From Pseudomonas multiresinivorans (lineage in GTDB: Bacteria > Pseudomonadota > Gammaproteobacteria > Pseudomonadales > Pseudomonadaceae), in assembly GCF_012971725.1 (NCBI RefSeq), contig NZ_CP048833.1:4154001-4218000 (forward strand): DNA of 64,000 nt, in the 5' to 3' direction. The position numbers and the translations under genes were made by a program. Every line of letters starts with the position of its first letter. The first letter of the stretch is position 1. Shown piece by piece: positions 16,811 through 28,182 of the stretch. The notes under the pieces were generated by a model. It did not search any database. It had not been told where the DNA came from and was given only the letters and a program-made list of their open reading frames with translations.

Positions 16811-17050
16811 TCAGTCTGCCTTCTTGCGAATCCAGTACAGATAGGTCCCCGCCTCTTCCTGCTGCTCCACCAGCTCGTGGCCGAGGAAGACGCAGAACTT
16901 GGGAATGTCACGGCGGGTGGAAGGGTCGGTGGCAATCACCTTGAGCAGGCCGCCGGCCGGCAGGTCGCGCACTTTGTTGTGCAGCATCATGACCGGCTCG
17001 GGGCAATTGAGGCCGGTGGCGTCGAGAATCGCATCGACAGGCTGGGACAT
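16811..17050 (-). CDS. tusA: Sulfurtransferase TusA
   Basis: 79 residues from the ATG at 17050, which has GGAG nine bases upstream; longer in-frame starts do not fit the family. The active-site motif LNCPEPVM places the sulfur-carrying Cys at residue 16. TusA takes persulfide sulfur from IscS and passes it on for 2-thiouridine formation in tRNA wobble positions and other sulfur needs. The rest (LKVIATDPSTRRDIPKFCVF) is the two-layer alpha/beta IF3-C-like fold of the SirA/TusA family. In PAO1 it is also near acnA (memory). Confidence 0.92.
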   Translation of the reverse strand: MSQPVDAILDATGLNCPEPVMMLHNKVRDLPAGGLLKVIATDPSTRRDIPKFCVFLGHELVEQQEEAGTYLYWIRKKAD

Positions 17051-17227
17051 CACGTCACTCCAGAAAATCCAATGGCGCATTGTCGCGCAAAGCGCACCGT
17101 GCGGTCACCTCGCGTCCGTCCGGGTCACCGAACCTTGGTTGGGGGTGGGCGCTGCGGGCGCCGGGCATGCTGGCGCATCCGCCCACGCTGTCCGCCCGGA
17201 TAGCCGCCCCTCTCGACAGGAACCTCG

Positions 17228-18784
17228 ATGCGCGCCCTCCTCTGCCTGTGCCTTGCCCTGCTCGCCGGCTGCGCCGCGCGCGACCAGCTTCCCGACTTCA
17301 GCGCCAGCCAGGGCAAGGACCTGCCGGCCACCTGGTTCGAGGCGGTCATCGTTGCGCGCGATGGCACGAAGCTCTCCGCCACCGTGTTCCAGCCCGCGCT
17401 GAAGGCAGGCGAAACAGCTCCGGTGATCGTCCACACCCACGGCTGGGGCGGCTGGCGGGTGACCGGGCCGGACGGGTATTACGGCAAGAACATGATGTCC
17501 GGCCGCGCCGCACTGCGCGCCTGGAAGGCCGGTTTCTGGGTGATCAGCTACGACCAGCGCGGCTGGGGTGGCAGCGATGGGCGCATCGAGATGATGAACC
17601 CGCAGTTCGAGGTGCAGGACGCCAGCGCGGTGATCGACTGGGCCGCCACGCACCTGCCGCGCCTGACGGAGGACGGCCCCAACGACCCGCGCGTCGGCAT
17701 GCTCGGCGAAAGCTACGGCGGCGCCGTGCAGCTGCTGGCCTCGGCGGAAGACCCACGCATCGACGCCATCGTGCCCATCGCCACCTGGTACGACCTGGCC
17801 GACGCCCTGGCGCCGGACGGCCAGCTGAAGATCGGCTGGGGCGGCGTGCTGGTCAGCCTCGGCCTCGCTACCGGCTACGACCTGGGCAAGTTCGTCCAGG
17901 CCGATTACCTGCACACCACCGGCGGGCGCATGGCCGCGCCGGTGCAGGCCGAACTGCACGCCAACAGTCTGGCCAGCTATTGCGCAGCGGGCCGCCTGCC
18001 CCACGCCGACGCCCTGCTGATCCAGGGCCTGCGCGATACCCTGTTCCCGCTGGACCAGGGCCTGCAGATTCGCCAGTGCCTGAAGCAGGGCCCGGCTGAC
18101 GTGCGCCTGCTCGGCATGCAGGGCGGGCACATCCTTCCGCCGCCCCTGCAAGCCTGGAGCGGATTGCCGCCGTTCAACAACGAGCCGGTGATCCATTGCG
18201 GCTCGCGGGCGATCAACCTCTACACCGGCATAGTCGCCTGGTACGAGGAAAAGCTGCGCAAGCGCCCCGGCGCCGCCGACGGCGTGCCGGACCTGTGCAT
18301 CAGCCTCGATCTCGACCAGGGTGTGGCGCTGGACGGCCTGCCTCCTCCTGGCGTAACCGTCACGCTGCCGGCCACGGCGATCCGCCCGGCATTGAGTGGC
18401 CTGGTTCAGCCTTCGACGTTCATCCCCTTGCAGCGCGTGAGCGAAACCAGCGCCTTGCTCGGCAGCGCCGAAGTGCGCCTGGATCAACCGCTGACGGAGC
18501 GCCCGGACGCACAGTTTTTCGCGGCACTGGCGATCCGCAGCGCCGATGGCCGCACGCGGCGCCTGGATGAACAGGTGAAACCTTTGGCGAACCAGGGCAG
18601 CACACGCCTCAACGCCGTCAGCGCCAGCCTTGCGCCGGGGGACGAGATCGGCTTGCAGGTGAGCGGTTTCAGCGACCAGTACCTGTTCAACAGTTCCTGG
18701 CGTTTCTCACCGGTGGAATTGCAGGGCGAGGTACAGCTACCGAGCCTGGTGCCGCTGCAGCCGCGTGTGGCGGAGCGTCGATAA
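17228..18784 (+). CDS. CocE/NonD-type lipoprotein hydrolase (peptidase S15 family)
   Basis: 518 residues with a lipoprotein signal: MRALLCLCLALLAGC, lipobox LLAGC with Cys15. The alpha/beta-hydrolase domain (about 35-330) has the oxyanion HTHGWGGW and the nucleophile elbow GMLGESYGG (Ser in GESYG); GLRDTLFPLDQG and GGHI supply the acid and His positions. The remainder (about 350-518) looks like the jelly-roll domain of X-Pro dipeptidyl-peptidase/CocE acyl esterases. Likely a membrane-anchored periplasmic peptidase or esterase; the substrate cannot be read from sequence. It is divergent from tusA. Confidence 0.8.
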   Translation: MRALLCLCLALLAGCAARDQLPDFSASQGKDLPATWFEAVIVARDGTKLSATVFQPALKAGETAPVIVHTHGWGGWRVTGPDGYYGKNMMSGRAALRAWKAGFWVISYDQRGWGGSDGRIEMMNPQFEVQDASAVIDWAATHLPRLTEDGPNDPRVGMLGESYGGAVQLLASAEDPRIDAIVPIATWYDLADALAPDGQLKIGWGGVLVSLGLATGYDLGKFVQADYLHTTGGRMAAPVQAELHANSLASYCAAGRLPHADALLIQGLRDTLFPLDQGLQIRQCLKQGPADVRLLGMQGGHILPPPLQAWSGLPPFNNEPVIHCGSRAINLYTGIVAWYEEKLRKRPGAADGVPDLCISLDLDQGVALDGLPPPGVTVTLPATAIRPALSGLVQPSTFIPLQRVSETSALLGSAEVRLDQPLTERPDAQFFAALAIRSADGRTRRLDEQVKPLANQGSTRLNAVSASLAPGDEIGLQVSGFSDQYLFNSSWRFSPVELQGEVQLPSLVPLQPRVAERR

Positions 18785-18806
18785 ATACGCATCGTTCGTC
18801 GAACCG

Positions 18807-18838
18807 TAGGATGGCGTGGAGCGAAGCGATACCCATCA
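18807..18838. repeat. Single arm of the GATGGCGTGGAGCG repeat
   Basis: GTAGGATGGCGTGGAGCGAA and the following GCGATACCCATC match the left arm of the inverted repeat at 11245-11321; no partner arm is seen here. Confidence 0.7.
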
Positions 18839-18905
18839 ATGGCCCGCGAGTAATGGCGGCAGACATCGACGGGCTGTCAGCATCGGGCAGGCGCTGCGCC
18901 GAGCG

Positions 18906-18976
18906 GTTCGCGAGCAAGCTCGCTCCTACAGGTTTGCATCGGCGCTCTGTTTGTAGGAGCGAGCTTGCTCGCGAAC
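18906..18976. repeat. REPIN
   Basis: Two inverted REP units (core GAGCGAGCTTGCTCGC) between the CocE-type gene and the convergent MaoC-like gene. Confidence 0.93.
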
Positions 18977-19007
18977 AGAGCCGCACCAACGCTTCCCGGC
19001 GAGGCGT

Positions 19008-19886
19008 CTAGCGCAACGGCCCATCCGGCGCCTCGTCCAGTTGCGCCAGCAGCATCGGCTGGCCATCGCCTTCCGCCGGCAATAACGCCCACTGCTCCTT
19101 CTTGCCGAGGCGGCGATAGACCTGCTTCACCTGACTGCCCAGCGGCAGCGGCGCCTTGAAGTGGGCATCCAGGCGTACGTTCTCCGCCAGGCGGCGGCCG
19201 GTCAGGCTGCGCGCCAGGCCCCACATGCCGTGGGCGAAAGGTTTGCCAAAGCCGTAGTGCGAGGCCATCAGCCGCGACAGGTGTAGCGGGTTGAAGTCGC
19301 CGCTCAGCCCGGCGTAGCGCCAGCCGACGATCTTCGGCACGCGCCACTGCACGCCGGAGTGCACCGGCGCTTCCAGCGTGTGCCACTGGGCACGCTCGGG
19401 TAGCGAATCGGGTTCGGCCTCGGCATCGAGGAAGTCGCCGCGGCGCAGGTAGGTGGTGATCGACTGCCAGTACAGCATGTCGTGGTGCCAGGCTTCGGTG
19501 ACCACATCCACCTCCAGGCCCAGCTCGCTACGCCGGCTGGTGAGGATGCGACAGTCGAACTGCAGCGGCTCGTGTTCATCGAGCATGCGGTAGCGCTGGA
19601 TATGGCTGCGCAGGTGGATCAGCCCCACGACCGACAGCGGCATGCGCGAACGGCTGAGCAGGCGCAGGTGCAGCGGCAGGCTGATCACCTGCGGATAGAG
19701 CAGCGGCACACCCAGCGCCGGGTCCAGCCCGAAATGCTCGCGGTACGCGCGCAGGTGGCGCAGGTCGAATTTCAGGGTACGGCTGTCCATTGCCAGGTAA
19801 GGCACGCGCTCATCACGGCCAAGGCCACGGCGCGGCAGCAGCATACGGCTGTAACTGCCCAGCAGGGAGGGCAACTTTCGCTTCAC
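19008..19886 (-). CDS. MaoC-like (hot-dog fold) dehydratase-family protein
   Basis: 292 residues. The C-terminal half has the MaoC/R-hydratase pattern YAGLSGDFNPLHLSRLMASHYGFGKPFAHGMWGLA (about residues 205-240), with the D-x4-H catalytic pair (Asp in SGDFNPLH) present and the HGMW element. The N-terminal half looks like a degenerate first hot-dog domain, as in double hot-dog enoyl-CoA hydratases. Such proteins hydrate trans-2-enoyl-CoA or act as accessory dehydratases. It is followed on the same strand, 100 bases upstream, by rlmM; the shared strand does not prove an operon. Substrate unknown. Confidence 0.75.
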   Translation of the reverse strand: MKRKLPSLLGSYSRMLLPRRGLGRDERVPYLAMDSRTLKFDLRHLRAYREHFGLDPALGVPLLYPQVISLPLHLRLLSRSRMPLSVVGLIHLRSHIQRYRMLDEHEPLQFDCRILTSRRSELGLEVDVVTEAWHHDMLYWQSITTYLRRGDFLDAEAEPDSLPERAQWHTLEAPVHSGVQWRVPKIVGWRYAGLSGDFNPLHLSRLMASHYGFGKPFAHGMWGLARSLTGRRLAENVRLDAHFKAPLPLGSQVKQVYRRLGKKEQWALLPAEGDGQPMLLAQLDEAPDGPLR

Positions 19887-19986
19887 GAAGGTCTCCGCAA
19901 GGATTCGCGCCGCCTAGCATGGGCAATGCAGGGCGGCGCGACAAGCCACCAAAGGTCGGGTGGCGCCACGGAGCCGTTCCGAGTCG

Positions 19987-21054
19987 TTAGCGCTCGCCCT
20001 TCTCGATGCGGCGCAGGTGGCAGGTCACTTCCTCACGGTCGTGGTAGAGCTGCTTGCAGCCGATCTGCACTTTCAGCCCGCGTCCGCGGAAGGACTCTTC
20101 CAGGCGGTCGAGGATGCGCCGCACCTCGGCATAACGCTGCTTCATCGGCAGCTTGAGGTTGACGATGGCCTCGCGGCACAACCCCTCGCCGATCCAGGTC
20201 TCGATCATCGCTCCCGTGCGCGCAGGCTTCTCGACGATGTCGCAGACCATCCAGTCCATGCGCTGACGCGGGCGGAAGGCATAGCCATCGACGCGCTGGT
20301 GCTCGACCAGCCCGGAGTACATCAGGTTCTCCGCCATCGGCCCGTTGTCCACGGCAACCACGCGCATCTCCCGGTTCACCAGCTGCCAGGTCCAGCCGCC
20401 GGGCGATGCGCCCAGGTCCACGGCGAGCATGTCCGGCGCCAGGCGGCGGTCCCAGTCGGCGCGGGGTATGAAGTGGTGCCAGGCTTCTTCCAGCTTGAGC
20501 GTCGAGCGGCTGGGCGCCTCGCGTGGGAACTTCAGGCGCGGAATGCCCATCGGCCACATGGCGCAGTTGCGCGCCTCGGCCAGGCCGATGAAGGCCTCGC
20601 GGCCAGAGCGGAAGGTCAGCAGCAGGCGCGGCAGGCTGGGGTCTTCCACCAGCTGGCCGGCCTTCACCAGAGCCCCGCGCAGGGGCTTCTCGAACTTGCG
20701 GCAGAAGGTCGAGAGTTCCTTGCCGTCGTTGGTGTCGAACACCTCCAGCCAGAGGCTGCCACACTGCGGGAAGCCGGCCAGGGCCTCGAGGATCGCACCA
20801 ATGCGGTCCTGCTCCGGCAGGGTGGTGAAGCCCGTGCCACGCGCCCACTGGCGCGGGAAGATCAGCTCGGGGAAGCGCAGTTGGCGCATCAAGCGCTCGG
20901 CGCCATCGGCGTCCATGGAGATAAATTCGGCGTAGGCGGTAGCCGGCTTGGCGCGGGCGTAGCCGGGAATGTCCAGGCGCGCGGCGTGCTCGGACAGCTC
21001 GGCGCAGACCTCGTTCTCGAAGCCCGGCCGGCAGTGCAGTAACAGGGTATTCAT
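19987..21054 (-). CDS. rlmM: 23S rRNA 2'-O-ribose C2498 methyltransferase RlmM
   Basis: 355 residues from the ATG at 21054 (MNTLLLHCRPGFENEVCAEL); a longer reading would add 17 unlikely residues. It has the N-terminal THUMP-like part followed by a Rossmann methyltransferase: motif I is AVDLGASPGGWTWQL (about residues 219-233), and K/D/K/E catalytic residues occur in WHHFIPRADWD, VCDIVEKP and VNLKLPMKQRY. RlmM modifies C2498 of 23S rRNA with S-adenosylmethionine. Length is that of the E. coli protein (366). The promoter should lie in the spacer shared with acnA, where TATAGT at 21082-21077 on this strand could be the -10. Confidence 0.95.
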   Translation of the reverse strand: MNTLLLHCRPGFENEVCAELSEHAARLDIPGYARAKPATAYAEFISMDADGAERLMRQLRFPELIFPRQWARGTGFTTLPEQDRIGAILEALAGFPQCGSLWLEVFDTNDGKELSTFCRKFEKPLRGALVKAGQLVEDPSLPRLLLTFRSGREAFIGLAEARNCAMWPMGIPRLKFPREAPSRSTLKLEEAWHHFIPRADWDRRLAPDMLAVDLGASPGGWTWQLVNREMRVVAVDNGPMAENLMYSGLVEHQRVDGYAFRPRQRMDWMVCDIVEKPARTGAMIETWIGEGLCREAIVNLKLPMKQRYAEVRRILDRLEESFRGRGLKVQIGCKQLYHDREEVTCHLRRIEKGER

Positions 21055-21399
21055 CGGGGTGTCTCCTCGGCCGCGCACTATAGAGGCTGCCCACGAAGGT
21101 TTCATGCTGATTTACAGGAATGGTCCCACAGACAGAGTCATTTGTTCTGAACCCGTTAGCCAAGCGAACGGTCCAGAACAGATGGCAACACCCCGTCGGA
21201 CGGTCTAGCTTGAGTGTTCTGGCCTAACCGCCCAGAAGACTGCCCGATGATTGCCCTGCATGGCGAAATTTGCCGCCAATCGCGCTTTTTCTGCGATGGA
21301 TCAGCTCGGTTGAACGCACTTTCGCCAAGTATCGCTAGCGCACCCGACATCAGCCGTGCCTGACGATCACGAGCAGAATCCAAGCCTGAGGAGAATGTC
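21055..21399. other. Divergent control region between rlmM and acnA
   Basis: 345 bases without a gene. A candidate rlmM -10 (TATAGT, minus strand) is at 21077-21082. An inverted pair CCAGAACA (about 21173-21180) and TGTTCTGG (about 21215-21222) brackets the middle. TTGAAC at 21310-21315 could be an acnA -35 but no well-spaced -10 is obvious. AGGAGAATG directly precedes the acnA ATG. Confidence 0.5.
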
Positions 21400-24132
<2,733 letters not shown>

Positions 24133-24138
24133 AGCGGT

Positions 24139-24170
24139 GCGGCGGCCCGCAACGGGCCGCCGCCCTCCTT
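24139..24170 (+). terminator. Rho-independent terminator after acnA
   Basis: Perfect stem GGCGGCCCG / CGGGCCGCC with a CAA loop (24141-24161), followed by a pyrimidine-rich run CTCCTTCTTTC. It starts 9 bases after the acnA stop. Confidence 0.8.
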
Positions 24171-24245
24171 CTTTCGTTTCATTTCGGTGACCAGTGGCGA
24201 TACGCTATCGTCATTCTCTCGGCGTCACTCTTCTGACATTTTTTT

Positions 24246-24259
24246 GTGATCGCCATCAA
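24246..24259 (+). promoter_or_regulatory. Candidate Anr box upstream of aer
   Basis: GTGATCGCCATCAA differs from the Anr/FNR consensus TTGAT-N4-ATCAA at one base. It is centred 76 bases before the Aer start codon. Expression of P. aeruginosa aer is known to depend on Anr, so the location makes sense. Confidence 0.6.
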
Positions 24260-24327
24260 ATTTTCGATCCAGCGGCCGATAAGCTGGACAGACGTACCAA
24301 TCCGCCTTTCTCCGAGATCCCAGCCTG

Positions 24328-25893
24328 ATGCGCAACAACCAGCCGATCACCCAGCGTGAACGCACCTTCCCCGCCGAACAGCGGCTGATCTCCACCACGG
24401 ATGCCCGCGGCGTGATCGGTTACGCCAACGACGCCTTCACCGCCATCAGCGGCTTCTCCCGAGAAGAGCTGGTCGGCGCGCCGCACAATCTGGTGCGCCA
24501 CCCGGATGTCCCCGCAGCCGTGTTCGCGCACATGTGGACGACCCTGAAAAAGGGCCGCCCGTGGATGGGCATCGTCAAGAACCGCTGCAAGAACGGCGAC
24601 CACTACTGGGTCAGTGCCTACGTCACGCCCATCTATGAGCGCAACGAGATCGTCGGTTACGAATCGGTGCGGGTGAAACCGACCGCCGAACAGGTCCGCC
24701 GCGCCGAAGCGCTGTACGCACGCATCAACACCGGCAAGTCAGCCATTCCGGCCCGCGACCGTTGGCTGCCGGTGCTGCTGGACTGGCTGCCGTTCATCCT
24801 GATCGGCCAGATCGGCTTCCTTATCGGCGTCTGGCTGAATTCGCATTGGGGCTTCCTGCTGGCCGCCCTGCTGTCGATCCCGCTGGGCCTTGCCGGCCTC
24901 GGCTGGCAGCAGCGCGGCCTCAAGCGCCTGCTGCGCCTGGCCGAGCAGACCACTTCCGACCCGCTGATCGCACAGATGTACACCGACAGCCGTGGCGCAC
25001 AAGCACGCCTGGAAATGTCCATTCTCAGCCAGGAAGCACGTCTGAAGACCTGCCTGACCCGTCTGCAGGACACCGCCGAAACCCTCACCGAGCAGGCCCG
25101 AGAAGCCGACTCGTTGGCCCACCACAGCTCCGCCGGCCTCGACCGCCAGCGTCAGGAAACCGAGCAGGTGGCCACCGCCGTCAACCAGATGGCCGCCACC
25201 ACCCAGGAAGTGGCCGACAACGTGCAGCGCACCGCCGATGCCACCCGCCAGGCCAACAACCTGACCACCGAGGGCCGGCAGATCGCTGCCGAGACTCGCG
25301 AGGCCATGCAGCGTCTCTCCAGCTCAGTGGGTGAAACCGGTGAGGCGGTCAGCCAGCTAGCCCGCGACAGCGAGCAGATCGGCGGCGTAGTGGACGTGAT
25401 CAAGGGCATCGCCGACCAGACCAACCTGCTGGCACTCAATGCCGCCATCGAAGCCGCCCGTGCTGGCGAGATGGGGCGCGGCTTTGCCGTGGTCGCCGAC
25501 GAAGTTCGTTCGCTGGCCCAGCGCACCACCGAGTCCACCGGGCAGATTCACCAGCTCATTGCCAACCTGCAGAACACCGCCACGGAAGCCGTGCGCGCCA
25601 TGGACTCCGGTCGCCGCCAGGCCGACGAGGGCGTGGAGCGCGTGCTACAGGCGGACAGCGCGCTGGTCGGCATCAGCGACGCGGTGGCCAACATCACCGA
25701 AATGGCCACCCAGATCGCCGCTGCCGCGGAAGAACAGAGCGCCGTGGCCGAGGAGATCAACCGCAACATCAGCACCATCGCCAACCTCGCCGACCAGACG
25801 TCCGGCGAAGCCCAGCGCACCGCCCTGCTCAGCGAGGAACTGACGCAAACCGCGCAGCGCCAGTACTCGCTGGTGGAGCGGTTCAACCGCTGA
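24328..25893 (+). CDS. aer: Aerotaxis receptor Aer (PAS-containing methyl-accepting chemotaxis protein)
   Basis: 521 residues. The N-terminal PAS domain (about 10-115: STTDARGVIGYANDAFTAISGFSREELVGAPHNLVRHPDVP) matches the FAD-binding PAS of Aer. A hydrophobic hairpin follows (about 150-195, WLPFILIGQIGFLIGVWL and LLAALLSIPLGLAGLGW), then a HAMP-like linker and the cytoplasmic signalling domain with the conserved tip GIADQTNLLALNAAIEAARAGE (about 355-376). No large periplasmic domain and no CheR-binding pentapeptide at the C-terminus, as expected for Aer. It senses redox/oxygen status and talks to CheA/CheW. A candidate Anr box lies upstream. Confidence 0.93.
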   Translation: MRNNQPITQRERTFPAEQRLISTTDARGVIGYANDAFTAISGFSREELVGAPHNLVRHPDVPAAVFAHMWTTLKKGRPWMGIVKNRCKNGDHYWVSAYVTPIYERNEIVGYESVRVKPTAEQVRRAEALYARINTGKSAIPARDRWLPVLLDWLPFILIGQIGFLIGVWLNSHWGFLLAALLSIPLGLAGLGWQQRGLKRLLRLAEQTTSDPLIAQMYTDSRGAQARLEMSILSQEARLKTCLTRLQDTAETLTEQAREADSLAHHSSAGLDRQRQETEQVATAVNQMAATTQEVADNVQRTADATRQANNLTTEGRQIAAETREAMQRLSSSVGETGEAVSQLARDSEQIGGVVDVIKGIADQTNLLALNAAIEAARAGEMGRGFAVVADEVRSLAQRTTESTGQIHQLIANLQNTATEAVRAMDSGRRQADEGVERVLQADSALVGISDAVANITEMATQIAAAAEEQSAVAEEINRNISTIANLADQTSGEAQRTALLSEELTQTAQRQYSLVERFNR

Positions 25894-25906
25894 GACCAGA
25901 CAACGC

Positions 25907-25983
25907 GTAGGGCGCATAACGCGCCAGCGTTATCCGCCGTAACCTGAAACGGCGGATAACCCGTTCCGGGTTATTCGCCCTAC
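25907..25983. repeat. GTAGGGCG...CGCCCTAC inverted repeat (fourth dispersed family)
   Basis: Arms GTAGGGCGCATAAC at the left and GTTATTCGCCCTAC at the right, with inner complementary pieces GTTATCCGCC and GGCGGATAAC, make a compound hairpin after aer. This is another common intergenic repeat type of Pseudomonas. Confidence 0.75.
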
Positions 25984-26011
25984 GGCCCTGAGCCTCGCGG
26001 CTCAGCTCTTT

Positions 26012-26078
26012 GTAGGAGCGAGCTTGCTCGCGAACAGCTCCGCGACGGGGCCGGGTTCGCGAGCAAGCTCGCTCCTAC
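26012..26078. repeat. REPIN
   Basis: Two inverted REP units (core GAGCGAGCTTGCTCGC) in the convergent aer / thioester-reductase spacer, directly after another repeat family. Confidence 0.93.
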
Positions 26079-26108
26079 AGCGCATTCCCACCCACAGCAT
26101 TCAGCCGA

Positions 26109-27281
26109 CTACTTGAAATCCCACTGCATCTGCGCCGGGATGCTCACATCCCGCGAGGAATGCACGCAGACGTCCACGTAGTCGGTGAAGCGCGGCGGCG
26201 CAGCGATCCCTTCGTCGAGCAGGCGCTGGTTGTCGAACAGGTAGTTGAGATCGGCGAAGCCGCTGTACAGGCGCAGCGCGCGCAATACCAGGCGTGGATT
26301 GGCCTTGCCGATGCGGCTCTCGAAGCTGCCCGCCAGCTCGCGCAGGTCCTGTGAACTGACCTTGCGGTAACGCTTGCCCACCGGCGCTTCGCCGCGGGCG
26401 TCGGCGTAGGCCTGGTCGATCTCGCCAAAGGTGCAGGCCGAACCGTGGCCGGCGGAGATGTGGTAGAGGCTGTGGCTCAGCTTCGGCTTGAGCGCCAGGG
26501 CCACCAGCGCTTCGGCGCAGTAGTCCACCGGGATCACGTCGATCTGCTCGTCCAGGCCGCAGGTAAAACTCTCCAGAGCGAAGCCCATGCGGAACACCCA
26601 GAAGATGCTGCCCGAGGCGCGGCAGCCCAGTTCGCGATGCCCGACCACGATGGACGGTCGCGCGACCACCAGCGGCAATTGCGGCAGCTCTTCGCGCATA
26701 CGCCGCTCGATCTCAGCCTTGGACGCGGTGTAGTCCACCAGCTGTTCCTCGCTGTCCGGGAAATCCCAGGACTCGCGCACCGGCGACTCGCGCTGCGGGC
26801 CACAGCACATGGCCGTGCCCACATGCAGGAAGCGCTTGAGGTTACGCGACTGGCTGAGCAGCCGGGCGAAGGCGAAGGTGCCTTCGACATTCACCGGCCA
26901 GATGCTCGGATTCTTCGAGAACGAGGCGACGGCGGCACAGTTGATCACCTGCTCCACGCGCATCAGACGCGCGCGCTCGCCCTGCATCCAGGCGGTGTCG
27001 AGCAGGTCGCCGCAGAGGATCTGGCGGTCTTGGAGGCGCTCCAGAACAGTCTCTGGCACGCAGTGCAAACGCAGGTTGTCACGCAGGCGCTCCAGGCCCT
27101 GGGCTGGCGTTTCGGCGCGCACCAGGAACAGCAACGCCTCACTCTGGCCATCGGCAATCAGGTGCGCGGCAACAGCGCCGCCGAGGAAACCGGTGGCCCC
27201 CGTCAGCAGCAGACTGTGCGCGGCGCCGTGGGTGAAGCGGGAAGAATGGGGGGCAATGCGATCAGCGAATTCGGTGTTCAT
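26109..27281 (-). CDS. Thioester-reductase-like NAD(P)-binding protein (male-sterility/NAD_binding_4 type SDR)
   Basis: 390 residues forming an extended SDR. The nucleotide-binding motif TGATGFLGG is at about residues 28-36, the catalytic Y-x3-K is in DYTASKAEIE (about residue 188) and the family segment VVARPSIVVGHRELGC follows. The closest architecture is the free-standing R domain of carboxylic-acid/thioester reductases, which reduce acyl thioesters to aldehydes or alcohols; stand-alone members may also act as fatty-acyl reductases or epimerases. There is no attached carrier or adenylation domain. The substrate is unknown. Confidence 0.7.
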   Translation of the reverse strand: MNTEFADRIAPHSSRFTHGAAHSLLLTGATGFLGGAVAAHLIADGQSEALLFLVRAETPAQGLERLRDNLRLHCVPETVLERLQDRQILCGDLLDTAWMQGERARLMRVEQVINCAAVASFSKNPSIWPVNVEGTFAFARLLSQSRNLKRFLHVGTAMCCGPQRESPVRESWDFPDSEEQLVDYTASKAEIERRMREELPQLPLVVARPSIVVGHRELGCRASGSIFWVFRMGFALESFTCGLDEQIDVIPVDYCAEALVALALKPKLSHSLYHISAGHGSACTFGEIDQAYADARGEAPVGKRYRKVSSQDLRELAGSFESRIGKANPRLVLRALRLYSGFADLNYLFDNQRLLDEGIAAPPRFTDYVDVCVHSSRDVSIPAQMQWDFK

Positions 27282-27370
27282 GGCAGCCTTCGGCCTGTCC
27301 TCTGGAAGCGGGGCGCCGGCTCCAGAGAGCCGGCGGCGGCGAGGATAGGAAGGCTTGCCTTAAGGTGTGG

Positions 27371-28069
27371 TTACGACGCGAGGAATGCTGCTATCTGCTC
27401 GGCGGTCGTTTCCAGGTGCTGGTCATGGGTCAGCCCGGACGCCTTGAGTGGCTTGAGATCATGGTCGGCTGCCGCCAGCCAGTGCAGCTGGATCGCCGGC
27501 GACAACGCGTAGCTTTCGACCGTGGGGCGGTCGCCCAGTGCATCGCGCTCGCCCTGGACGATCAGGGTCGGCGTCTTCAGTTCGGCGAGATGGGCCACGC
27601 GAGGTTTTTCCGGCTTGCCGGCGGCGTAGAACGGGTAGCCAAGGCAGACCAGCGCGTCGGCGCCCAGTTCGTCCGCCAACAGGCTGGCCATGCGCCCGCC
27701 CATGGATTTGCCGCCGATTGCCAGCTTGCCTACTACTTCGGCGCGAACCTGCGCATAAACCTGCCGCCAGCACTCCAGCAAGTGCTTCTGCGGATTGGGC
27801 GGACGCCGCCGGCCGTCCTCGCGGCGCATAGCCATATAGGGGAACTCGAAGCGCACGACGGAGATACCCCGTTCGGCCAGCCGCGCGGCGATATCGCCCA
27901 TGAACGGGCTGTCCATCGGCGCACCCGCGCCATGGGCCAGAACCAGCGTAGCCGACAGTTCGCGCCGTGCCGGGTTCCGCAGCAGCGACAAAGGACCGCA
28001 TGCGCCCGCGACAGGGGTCTCAGGCGGCAATTGATCCGAATCAATATTCCTCGACGGGCCTTTATCCAT
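27371..28069 (-). CDS. Alpha/beta hydrolase (KANL3/Tex30-like, dienelactone-hydrolase-type)
   Basis: 232 residues. TLVLAHGAGAPMDSPFM gives the oxyanion hole region and the nucleophile elbow is IGGKSMGGRMAS (Ser in GKSMGG, about residue 119). The acid VQGERDALGD and the late His in AADHDLKPL are present. This is the KANL3/Tex30 type of bacterial hydrolase of unknown substrate. Codons 9-13 overlap a perfect Anr box (28031-28044), so either the protein starts further in (a TTG at 28030 is possible) or the box lies inside the coding region. Confidence 0.78.
   Translation of the reverse strand: MDKGPSRNIDSDQLPPETPVAGACGPLSLLRNPARRELSATLVLAHGAGAPMDSPFMGDIAARLAERGISVVRFEFPYMAMRREDGRRRPPNPQKHLLECWRQVYAQVRAEVVGKLAIGGKSMGGRMASLLADELGADALVCLGYPFYAAGKPEKPRVAHLAELKTPTLIVQGERDALGDRPTVESYALSPAIQLHWLAAADHDLKPLKASGLTHDQHLETTAEQIAAFLAS
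28031..28044 (+). promoter_or_regulatory. Perfect Anr box for the cco2 operon
   Basis: TTGATCCGAATCAA matches the Anr consensus TTGAT-N4-ATCAA exactly. It is centred about 145 bases before the ccoN2 start. With class II spacing (centre at -41.5) transcription would begin near 28079, and TATCCA (28063-28068) falls where a -10 should be. In P. aeruginosa the cco2 operon is the Anr-induced one. Confidence 0.88.
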
Positions 28070-28182
28070 CCTTCACTCCGCTAATTCCGAATTAGTACCT
28101 ATCCCAAGGGGGAGGGGCGGCGTAAGCCGTAAAAAACCTGCCGGGATGGGCATAGCCCATAACCGTGGATGGAAGCCCATAA

